64,000 bases of DNA, from positions 1 through 64,000 of the forward strand of contig JADGDV010000022.1 of NCBI GenBank assembly GCA_016744695.1. The letters run 5' to 3'. The notes beneath the pieces were generated by a model, which was given only the letters and a program-made list of their open reading frames with translations, was not told the origin of the DNA and searched no databases. This DNA comes from Hahellaceae bacterium. Its GTDB lineage: Bacteria; Pseudomonadota; Gammaproteobacteria; Pseudomonadales; Oleiphilaceae. The position numbers and the translations under genes were made by a program. This document shows positions 8,683 to 15,693 of this stretch, in pieces (the stretch's first letter is position 1; each line of letters opens with the position of its first letter).

Positions 8683-10137
8683 TTAAGGCAACTCCCCTAT
8701 CATCTTCTGATATTTATTCACTTTCATTGTCTGCTGACGTTTTTGAAATTCTTGCATCAATACCTGACAAGCTTCCTTAAGGACATCAGGAGTAATATTA
8801 GGGTGCTGTCGTAAGCGCTCAAATGCCCGCTCAGCTTCTGTTGGTGAATCATGGCGCAAGCATGCATAAAGTACTTTATTATGATACACCAGCGCTAATC
8901 GGCTATTCTCTCCTGCCTGCTTCAAGTAGTCTTTGTAGGTATCAAGCATCAGGCTAAAAAAATTCTTCTTTAATGCAGCGTCAATCAATTGTTGCGCATG
9001 AGCATGATACCCACCGCTAGAATGATCTAGTTTCTCAAGGTTAAATAAATGCTCCAACATACCTATATTATCAGGGTACTGTTCATAGAGTTTTTGAAAC
9101 TGAGTTTTAGCATTATCAAACTCCATTCGCCCCACCAAGGCAAGAGCCTGTGCGTAAGATTTACGAAAAGCATCATCCTGTTGCTCTTCATCTGGCTCAT
9201 GGAACTCTTCTTTTATTTGCAGCCAACTCTTACCTAACAACCAAACTAGTCCGGCACCCGCAACCAACCCTCCTGCGTGAGCCATATACGCGATTCTAGA
9301 TGCTTCACCTAACCAATACTCATAAATTTCTTTGCCTATCCATATAGGTAAAATGGCTAACGCAGGCGCAGTGAAATAATTAAAATAAACACCCACAAAA
9401 TAAAAAAATCGAATTTTTTGTAAGCCAAAAATGGCAACATACATGCCCATTAATCCCGAGATAGAACCTGAAGCGCCTACAAGAGGCACCAAACTTTTGC
9501 TATCAAACAGGCTATAAAACAACCCTGAACACACACCACACAACAAATAAGCTATTAAAAATTTACTTTTCCCCAAGGCCCTCTCAACAGTGAAGCCTAA
9601 TAAAAAAAGAAAAATCATGTTCCCAAGCAAATGCCCTATACCGCCATGTAGAAACTGGTAACCAATAAGGTCAGACATTTGAATGTTGGCAGGTATAAGG
9701 CCTAGTCGTAGCGAGCTAATATTATTAATAGTTTTTTCAACAATCTCCGCCCGCTTTTCTTTCCAGGCAAAATAAACATCGTTTTGCCAAAACAGGGTTC
9801 CTTCATCCAATAGCATCGAATAAAAACCCGGATCAAGCAAAATAACATAAGCCAGCCAGCCTTCTTCCTTTTCATCAATGGCTGTTTGGATTTCATCTAC
9901 CAACTCAACCCGATCATCAAGCTGCAACCGTATACGACGCTCTAGATATTCCTTATAAACAGGCGCTTCCAACTGTACAAAACCAGCATCAATGTATTGA
10001 TCAACTCCCTGCTGGAGCAACTTTTCATCTTGTGACTGATAAATAAAAAAGATAAGTACATTAGCCAAAATAATGGCCAAGGTCATTAAAGGAGGTTTAC
10101 GCCAATTTAACTGGCGTTCAACAGGGATTATAAGCAT
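8683..10137 (-). CDS. Rhomboid family intramembrane serine protease with TPR-like C terminus
   Basis: This is an inner-membrane protease that cuts transmembrane substrates within the bilayer. After a first helix (about 19-34) comes an unusually long soluble insert (about 35-155). The rhomboid core follows, with HGGIGHLLGN (His169, Asn173) on helix 2, GASGSISG with catalytic Ser223, and AHAGG with catalytic His287. Residues about 320-480 are soluble and helical, with TPR-like repeats. At 484 residues it is much longer than GlpG. The cleavage target cannot be named. All catalytic residues are present, so it should be active. Confidence 0.88.
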   Translation of the reverse strand: MLIIPVERQLNWRKPPLMTLAIILANVLIFFIYQSQDEKLLQQGVDQYIDAGFVQLEAPVYKEYLERRIRLQLDDRVELVDEIQTAIDEKEEGWLAYVILLDPGFYSMLLDEGTLFWQNDVYFAWKEKRAEIVEKTINNISSLRLGLIPANIQMSDLIGYQFLHGGIGHLLGNMIFLFLLGFTVERALGKSKFLIAYLLCGVCSGLFYSLFDSKSLVPLVGASGSISGLMGMYVAIFGLQKIRFFYFVGVYFNYFTAPALAILPIWIGKEIYEYWLGEASRIAYMAHAGGLVAGAGLVWLLGKSWLQIKEEFHEPDEEQQDDAFRKSYAQALALVGRMEFDNAKTQFQKLYEQYPDNIGMLEHLFNLEKLDHSSGGYHAHAQQLIDAALKKNFFSLMLDTYKDYLKQAGENSRLALVYHNKVLYACLRHDSPTEAERAFERLRQHPNITPDVLKEACQVLMQEFQKRQQTMKVNKYQKMIGELP

Positions 10138-10344
10138 CGGATCATAAGTCTATGTTTACGGAATAGTTATTTTATACCATTAAGCGTTTTAGTTTTGGAA
10201 TATTCTCCTCTTGCCACATTTCATCACTTTGTTTTTCCTTTTTGCCATTTCCACTCCACAAACCTGCCACATCAATTTTGTTTAATAACTAACAACAAAA
10301 CAAAGCCAAACAAAACCAAATGTCATAGGACAGGAGCAAACAAT

Positions 10345-11112
10345 ATGAGCCAACTTACTCACTATAAAAATACAGTTCTCACTAACTTTAAATTGAAACC
10401 CTTATTAATTGCCATCCCTATCAGCGTATTGGCAGCCTGTGCCAATACGCCAGAAAGTGAACCCTCTTACGTTCTTAACGAACCCGTAACCTATGAAGAA
10501 ACGTCTTTTGAAGACTCATATGTTGAAGACACTATCACCTCAGGGCCAGACCTTGTAAGTACAGCCCCCACAGGCGAGTCCAACATAATAGAAAGCGGTA
10601 TCAATGCATCGGATGACACTCATAGCCTAACTAAGATAAAAGAAGAGGATGTACCTATGACCGTATTAGTAATAGAGAACCCAGAAATATTGGCTAAATT
10701 AGCCAGTAATCAACAATTATCCCAAGAAAGCTTAAGCCAGGGTGTCATGAGTGAATCGACACCTCGTCCAAACAAACGGGTTTTTCATTTTGGTTTTAAT
10801 CAAACATCCTTAAGTGAAGAAGATATAGAACTCGTAGAAAAACATGCCAATTATTTAAAAGCGAACCATGAGCTTAAGGTCACTATTCACGGTCATACAG
10901 ATACACAAGGAAACGCCAACTACAATCTTCAGCTTTCAGAAAAGCGGGCGCTCATGTTAGTGAGCCAACTTAAAAAATTCGGTATAAATAAAAACAGAAT
11001 CAAAATAATTGGCTGGGGAGGTAATTACCCATTAGTTAATAGTCATAATTTTTCTGAAAACCGTCGAATAGAAATTGAATATTCAGAAACTCACTACGCA
11101 GCTAACCATTAA
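10345..11112 (+). CDS. OmpA-like (Pal-type) lipoprotein
   Basis: This is a predicted lipoprotein that holds the peptidoglycan non-covalently. The signal peptide ends in the lipobox LAAC (Cys32). An acidic, disordered linker follows, then a C-terminal OmpA domain (about 145-250) with FHFGFNQTSL, IHGHTDTQGN and QLSEKRA; the following SENRRIEIE carries the arginines that usually contact diaminopimelate. I chose ATG 10345 because AGGAG lies at 10332-10336 and the signal peptide then starts correctly; the open frame from 10195 has no signal character. It resembles Pal but lacks tol neighbours. Sortase systems can carry an OmpA-like partner, but this one sits 4 kb away and is not clearly that protein. 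Confidence 0.85.
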   Translation: MSQLTHYKNTVLTNFKLKPLLIAIPISVLAACANTPESEPSYVLNEPVTYEETSFEDSYVEDTITSGPDLVSTAPTGESNIIESGINASDDTHSLTKIKEEDVPMTVLVIENPEILAKLASNQQLSQESLSQGVMSESTPRPNKRVFHFGFNQTSLSEEDIELVEKHANYLKANHELKVTIHGHTDTQGNANYNLQLSEKRALMLVSQLKKFGINKNRIKIIGWGGNYPLVNSHNFSENRRIEIEYSETHYAANH

Positions 11113-11173
11113 ACAGGCATGTAAATAAAAGAACAAAAATACACCCTTCTAAAAAACACGCCAAGCCCTATTT

Positions 11174-11200
11174 ACCGCCTCGCAACGAGGTGGTTTTTTT
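11174..11200 (+). terminator. Rho-independent terminator after the OmpA-like lipoprotein gene
   Basis: A nine-pair stem ACCGCCTCG / CGAGGTGGT (one G-U pair) with a three-base loop is followed by seven T residues. It is a textbook intrinsic terminator. Confidence 0.9.
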
Positions 11201-11385
11201 ATAAATTAATGACGGGGAGTCATTTTGCGAGGCATGCAAACCCATGATTTATTGTATAATTTAACCATTTACTAGACATTAGTCTTGTTTTTAGTATTTT
11301 ATATGAGAAAGACTAGCCATTTTGTAAAATCTAGACTAAATAAGGTATATAAGAATAATATAATACGAACGAAGCTATTTTTGAG

Positions 11386-11730
11386 ATGTTGGAAATGTTC
11401 ACAAAAAATGATCTACCTGTTCATTCCCATATTGAGTCTATTAGCAACAGTAGGGGATCTGACTTTTTTATGGCTGACATTCAGTTAACACACACAGGCG
11501 TTTTTCACCTTGAGCGGCTAGAAGACCTTATTTACGATCGTTATCAGAAAGAATTTGATATTGAAAGTGAAGAATCACTCCGTGAACTTGTACTCTATGC
11601 GTCTCGCCTGCAAGACCAAGAGATACAGCGTGAGTTTCTTTTGTTCTACCTAAATTGTAGCTCCGATACACAGATAAGATTGAAATCGAGTGACACTATC
11701 GATAAAACTAATTATATCCAACAAAATTAA
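11386..11730 (+). CDS. Hypothetical protein, 114 residues
   Basis: I do not recognise this protein. It has no signal peptide or membrane segment. The centre (about residues 37-90) is acidic and probably helical, with LERLEDLIYDRYQKEF and a Leu/Glu-rich stretch. The start is uncertain: ATG 11386 and ATG 11395 are both possible and neither has a strong ribosome site. A TATAAT sequence lies upstream near 11255 in AT-rich DNA, but no good -35 matches it. A strong terminator precedes it, so it is probably transcribed alone or with the next gene. Confidence 0.5.
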   Translation: MLEMFTKNDLPVHSHIESISNSRGSDFFMADIQLTHTGVFHLERLEDLIYDRYQKEFDIESEESLRELVLYASRLQDQEIQREFLLFYLNCSSDTQIRLKSSDTIDKTNYIQQN

Positions 11731-11946
11731 TTACCTTCAACCTTTGCAAATCTATCGCGAGGTAACGTTACCAACTCATTGTTATACAACTTGTAACATT
11801 TACATTCATTTGAGTTGATTCAAGCATCTACAGTCTTTTTTATAAATTCTTTGCTAATTTTTTATTTGTCAATTCTTACATTTTTTTAATTGCACACTAT
11901 AATTGTCGACCGTTTCATAAACTCAAACTTTTTTACAGGTCGCTGT

Positions 11947-13236
11947 GTGATTGTTTTTACTGTTACCAATAATGAATCTGGTCGTGTTTTTGTTGCATCC
12001 AGTCGTAATGCTCCTGAAGATCGCTGGGAGCAACTCGTCACCCAAGCCCTAGACGGCTCTGAAGGTGAGATTTTCAATGAAATAAGAAGCTTTGATTCTT
12101 CCGTATTCAGCGTTGACGAATGGGGCTTTGGTGAAGACCCTAAAGAAATTCGCCAATTAATGCGTGAAGCACAACATGATTTAGATGCAACTGTCGTAAA
12201 TACAGGTAAAACGGATCGCCTACCCTCTGCAAAGCGTAAAAAACTAACCGATATTGAAGCATCAAAATTACTGGAAGATCTTGAGAAGTCAATTTCAGGC
12301 GGAGGTGAATTCGATGACATAATACCCACACCATCACGTCATCCAGATGAGGTCACTACTGACGAAAACACTTCGGTTAGCGCTACACCTTCACCAGTCA
12401 AGACTCCAGCACCGGAAATAAGTGAGTCCCTTATTGAAAAATTGGCCCGAAAAGTTGAACGTGAAAAAATTGAGGCTAATGCAAAAAAACTAATACAGAA
12501 AAAAACAACCGCGCCCGCTAAGCCCAAAAAGGTGACAGATGAAGCTTCAACACAAGATAAGCTTCCTACAGGTCGAACGTCATCTAGGCTTAAAGAGCAA
12601 AGAATAAAAGAAGGGATCGAACAAGCACGAGAAGATAGAGCTCAAGCTCGCCAAGCCAGTGAGCGACGTGAAGCGGTTGAAATGAAAAAAGTCATTACCG
12701 CAATAGAGCTTCGCAGAAAGACGCAAACCCCAGCAAAAGTGAAAGCCAAAGCTAAGGCTGCATCAAAAACACTCAGTAAAAGTACGGCGACATTAGGTAA
12801 AAGCACAACAAGCACGTTAAAGAAAGAAACAACTAAAGAAGCGCCACTAACAAAAAGCAAAGCGGCTAAAATGGCATTAATTGCCAAGGCTTTCCAAGAC
12901 ACAAGCCCTGAAGAAAAACCGGTTGCACCGCTATTTGATCGAGCCATGGCAATTAAATCAGCCAAGACGCTTAATGAAATAATCAGAGGCAAAAGATCGT
13001 TGCAATATGCACCTAGAGCAACGGAGCCACAAGAAACCACTATCTCAGCACCCAAAAGAGATTCAAGTTTGAATTTTCAAGATAAGCGCCTACAGCGCAT
13101 GATTGAAAAAGAAAATGCCATGCTTGCAGCAAAAAAAGCCGCAATGAACTCCGCATCCGCTGAAGAAATGGCCTCTGTTGTAGCAAGAATTGACTCCCGC
13201 TCACAAGAAAGCAATAAAACCCTAAGACGGCGTTAA
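11947..13236 (+). CDS. GIY-YIG-like domain protein with long Lys/Ala-rich tail
   Basis: The first ~90 residues resemble a GIY-YIG fold: FTVTNNESGRVFVASS followed by RW matches the usual pattern of a strand, a G[KR]VY turn, a second strand and an Arg. The diagnostic GIY and YIG tripeptides are not kept, so nuclease activity is doubtful. The remaining ~330 residues are Lys, Ala, Glu and Thr rich, largely disordered or coiled coil, and suggest nucleic-acid or envelope-scaffold binding. GTG 11947 with AGG seven bases upstream gives the domain a natural start; the open frame extends to TTG 11890. A strong terminator follows. The function is unknown. Confidence 0.65.
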   Translation: MIVFTVTNNESGRVFVASSRNAPEDRWEQLVTQALDGSEGEIFNEIRSFDSSVFSVDEWGFGEDPKEIRQLMREAQHDLDATVVNTGKTDRLPSAKRKKLTDIEASKLLEDLEKSISGGGEFDDIIPTPSRHPDEVTTDENTSVSATPSPVKTPAPEISESLIEKLARKVEREKIEANAKKLIQKKTTAPAKPKKVTDEASTQDKLPTGRTSSRLKEQRIKEGIEQAREDRAQARQASERREAVEMKKVITAIELRRKTQTPAKVKAKAKAASKTLSKSTATLGKSTTSTLKKETTKEAPLTKSKAAKMALIAKAFQDTSPEEKPVAPLFDRAMAIKSAKTLNEIIRGKRSLQYAPRATEPQETTISAPKRDSSLNFQDKRLQRMIEKENAMLAAKKAAMNSASAEEMASVVARIDSRSQESNKTLRRR

Positions 13237-13260
13237 TCACCCCATTTTTTAAGTACCCTA

Positions 13261-13297
13261 AAACCGCAGAACGTATACACTTTCTGCGGTTTTTTTT
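13261..13297 (+). terminator. Bidirectional terminator between the GIY-YIG-like and DUF1127 genes
   Basis: Perfect 11-base arms AAACCGCAGAA / TTCTGCGGTTT surround a ten-base loop and are followed by a T run. The left arm's A residues allow some function on the opposite strand for the convergent DUF1127 gene, whose stop lies at the edge of the T run. Confidence 0.9.
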
Positions 13298-13526
13298 ATT
13301 TCCAAAACGGTTTATCTGCTTCTTTTAACGCATCAGCTCGGTTAATGCCTATATCTTTCAGGAGGTAGTCCGGTAGTTTCGCCAGCTGTCTACGCTGCCT
13401 GGATACCTCACGATACTCGTTTAATCGCTTCAGTAGCGCACGTAAGCGGCCTAGTACTGAAGGTGATATTACATCTGTTTTCACTAAAACAATTTGGTAA
13501 TAACCAAACTTAACCAACGATGTCAT
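13296..13526 (-). CDS. DUF1127 (YjiS-like) small protein
   Basis: A 76-residue basic protein. The C-terminal ~45 residues match DUF1127: an Arg-rich helix (EYREVSRQRRQLAKL) then LPDYLLKDIGINRAD and a terminal KPFWK. Small DUF1127 proteins in alphaproteobacteria have been linked to RNA binding and phosphate or stress adaptation, but nothing here shows which role applies. It stands alone, divergent from the MocR regulator and convergent with the GIY-YIG-like gene. Confidence 0.85.
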   Translation of the reverse strand: MTSLVKFGYYQIVLVKTDVISPSVLGRLRALLKRLNEYREVSRQRRQLAKLPDYLLKDIGINRADALKEADKPFWK

Positions 13527-13601
13527 TTTGATACCCTCTATCTCTCTAAATCTTGCTATCTCAAGTATTTCCTCAACGTAGTAAAATGATATAGAAAACA
13601 G

Positions 13602-13630
13602 TTGAACCGAAACAGATTCAAAACTAAACT
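13602..13630 (+). promoter_or_regulatory. Putative sigma-70 promoter of the MocR-type regulator
   Basis: TTGAAC (13602-13607) and TAAACT (13625-13630) are spaced by exactly 17 bases. The element lies about 75 bases upstream of ATG 13705 and just upstream of the inverted repeat. One copy of AACAGATT falls inside the spacer, where a bound regulator would block RNA polymerase. Confidence 0.5.
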
Positions 13631-13638
13631 AATTGAAT

Positions 13639-13670
13639 CATAACAGATTAAGTATTAGTCATCTGTTATG
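13639..13670. promoter_or_regulatory. Inverted-repeat operator candidate upstream of the MocR gene
   Basis: Perfect ten-base arms CATAACAGAT (13639-13648) and ATCTGTTATG (13661-13670) flank a 12-base spacer. Further half-sites are AACAGATT at 13611-13618 and ATCTGTA at 13686-13692. The palindrome sits downstream of the predicted -10. Autoregulation by the adjacent MocR protein is the simplest reading but is inference. Confidence 0.6.
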
Positions 13671-13704
13671 GTTAATTTCACTGCTATCTGTATGGGTCTC
13701 ACTG

Positions 13705-15126
13705 ATGGAACAACACCGTTACAGCCAAATTGCGAACCAAGTTCAGCAACAAATTAGAGATAGAATTTACAAAGCCGAAGACAAGCTGCCCTCTGTTAGA
13801 GCACTCGCAAAGCAGCAGCAGGTAAGCGTATCCACCATACTCTCTGCTTATGGTTTACTTGAAGATCGAGGCATTGTTGAGGTTCGTCCAAAGTCTGGTT
13901 ATTACGTACGCCACACAACGAAAAAACTACCAGAGTCACCTTTCATCACGCAGAAAGCATCTCGCCCTGAGGAGGTTTCAACCCCCCAACTCGTCATGGA
14001 AGTAATGAGCGAATCAAGTTCACCGAGCCTAATTAGCTTTGGAGCAGCGGTACCCGCGAGTGATTTCCCCGTTATTAATCAGTTAAAGCGCATTTTTGCC
14101 CAAAAAGTACGAACAGAACCCTTTTTAGGTATCGGTTACGACGCGAACAAAGGCAATGAGCCACTACGACGTCAATTGGCTCGCAGAGCCGTGGACTCGG
14201 GTGTTTTTGTATCACCCGATGAAATCGTTGTAGCGGAGGGTTGTCAGGCTGCAGTAGGGCTTTGCCTCAGGGCCCTGACAAAAGCAGGTGATATTGTTGC
14301 GGTAGAAACACCGAGTTATTACGGTCTACTACAACTGATAGAAGCGTTAGGGCTTAAGGTTATAGAGATCCCTTCAAATGCAGAGCACGGCATGAGCATT
14401 GAAGCGCTTAAATTAGCCTTGGAGCAGTGGCCGATTAATATTGTTCTCAGTATTCCCTGCTTTAGTAATCCCGTAGGTGCCCTAATGCCAGACGACAATA
14501 AAAAAGCATTGCTAGAACTCATTTATCAATACGATATCCCTTTGGTAGAGGACGACATTTATGGTGACCTTGGTTATACGTCCCCTCGACCCAAAACAGT
14601 AAAAGCCTTCGACACTAAAGGACAAGTTCTTTTATGCTCCTCTGTATCTAAAACGCTTGAACCACAGCTAGGTATTGGCTGGGTATTACCTGGCAAATAC
14701 CTTAAAAAAGTTGAGTATCAAAAATTTCTAAGCAGCACAGGTAGTTTTCGATTGCCACAAATGGCAGTTGCTGAAATTTTAGCTAAAGGAGGATATGACC
14801 GCCATCTAAGAATGGCACGAGAAGCCTATCGACAACGTAGAGACCGACTTATCGATCTCATATCACAACACTTCCCTGAAGGCACTCGGATGTCGTCTCC
14901 TCAGGGAGGTTTTGTTGCTTGGGTTCAATTACCTAAAAAAATAAATGCCACTAAGCTGTATAATGATGCAAAAGAGCAGCATATTTTAGTCGCTCCGGGG
15001 GAGATTTTTTCTTCTGACCCCAAGAAGTACCCCCACTCTATTCGGATCAGTTACGCTAATAGCTGGACGTCTGAACGAGAGGCTGCCATTAAAACATTGG
15101 GCGATTTAGCAAAGAGCCAGCTTTAA
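13705..15126 (+). CDS. MocR-type regulator (GntR HTH fused to aminotransferase class I domain)
   Basis: This is a PLP-dependent transcription regulator. The N-terminal GntR winged helix (about 1-70) includes IRDRIYKAEDKLPSVRALA. A fold-type I aminotransferase domain fills the rest. Lys316, in SSVSKTLEPQLGIGW, is the expected PLP Schiff-base lysine. At 473 residues it has the family's usual size. ATG 13705 starts directly at the GntR domain; the longer frame from 13633 would run through the operator region. No co-transcribed target is visible: the neighbour downstream is convergent, with the two stop codons directly adjacent. Its effector and regulon are unknown. PdxR-like or taurine-type roles cannot be separated from sequence. 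Confidence 0.9.
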   Translation: MEQHRYSQIANQVQQQIRDRIYKAEDKLPSVRALAKQQQVSVSTILSAYGLLEDRGIVEVRPKSGYYVRHTTKKLPESPFITQKASRPEEVSTPQLVMEVMSESSSPSLISFGAAVPASDFPVINQLKRIFAQKVRTEPFLGIGYDANKGNEPLRRQLARRAVDSGVFVSPDEIVVAEGCQAAVGLCLRALTKAGDIVAVETPSYYGLLQLIEALGLKVIEIPSNAEHGMSIEALKLALEQWPINIVLSIPCFSNPVGALMPDDNKKALLELIYQYDIPLVEDDIYGDLGYTSPRPKTVKAFDTKGQVLLCSSVSKTLEPQLGIGWVLPGKYLKKVEYQKFLSSTGSFRLPQMAVAEILAKGGYDRHLRMAREAYRQRRDRLIDLISQHFPEGTRMSSPQGGFVAWVQLPKKINATKLYNDAKEQHILVAPGEIFSSDPKKYPHSIRISYANSWTSEREAAIKTLGDLAKSQL

Positions 15127-15693
15127 CTAAATAACCTGTGCGGTCACCACATAGCGCATTGGGCCGCCCCCCTGAAGTGCATCAAACGGATAGCAGGTTA
15201 CTAGCATCAGCTGATCCTGCGCTACATTTTCTGTACTCATATCAATCATATGAGTGTTTGTATCAACAATAGATATATCAGATACGCGGTAAACCGTCCA
15301 AACGCCCCCACTACTCTGAATTGATATTTCGTCACCCAATGCGAGTGTTTTTAAAGTACTAAAATGTGTATCGCGATGACCTGCCATGACCACTAAACCA
15401 TCCTGACCTGTTCCATGCATGCGACCTGGGCCAAAAGCCAAAGCATTACCACTCACGCCATCCAACACAATCATTTCATTAGACGCACCCAGTTTCAGTT
15501 TAGCCACGGGCCAAGTATCAGCCCAAGGCCAAGGCTTTTGAGGTGAGGTGGCATTTAGGGAATGCTGCTCCATAGCGTTATCCCATGCTTGCTCTAACAT
15601 CCATTGAGCCGCAACGGCTTTCACTTGAATATAGCTACCAGAACCTAATAACACTGACCCTATTACAAATAATAACATCCACATTTTAAGCAT
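15127..15693 (-). CDS. Class GN sortase (dedicated proteobacterial sortase)
   Basis: This is an inner-membrane cysteine transpeptidase that should process the C-terminal signal of the VIT/VWA protein encoded just upstream. It has an N-terminal hydrophobic helix (about 3-20), then the sortase beta-barrel. The catalytic triad is visible: His106 in MAGHRDTHF, Cys167 in LVTCYPF and Arg180 in GPMRYVV. At 188 residues it matches the short Gram-negative class. Its ATG lies inside the end of the target gene (8-base overlap), so the two are co-translated. Two divergent signalling genes complete the locus. Confidence 0.92.
   Translation of the reverse strand: MLKMWMLLFVIGSVLLGSGSYIQVKAVAAQWMLEQAWDNAMEQHSLNATSPQKPWPWADTWPVAKLKLGASNEMIVLDGVSGNALAFGPGRMHGTGQDGLVVMAGHRDTHFSTLKTLALGDEISIQSSGGVWTVYRVSDISIVDTNTHMIDMSTENVAQDQLMLVTCYPFDALQGGGPMRYVVTAQVI

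Noticed and set aside
10345-11112. OmpA-like lipoprotein as the sortase-associated partner (PdsO)
   Set aside because: It has a lipobox and Pal-type linker, is 4 kb from the sortase and has its own terminator. Nothing in the sequence ties it to the sortase locus.
12642-13055. Long minus-strand open frame inside the GIY-YIG-like gene
   Set aside because: It is the antisense of the Lys/Ala-rich tail, has no ribosome site and gives a hydrophobic low-complexity product typical of a shadow frame.
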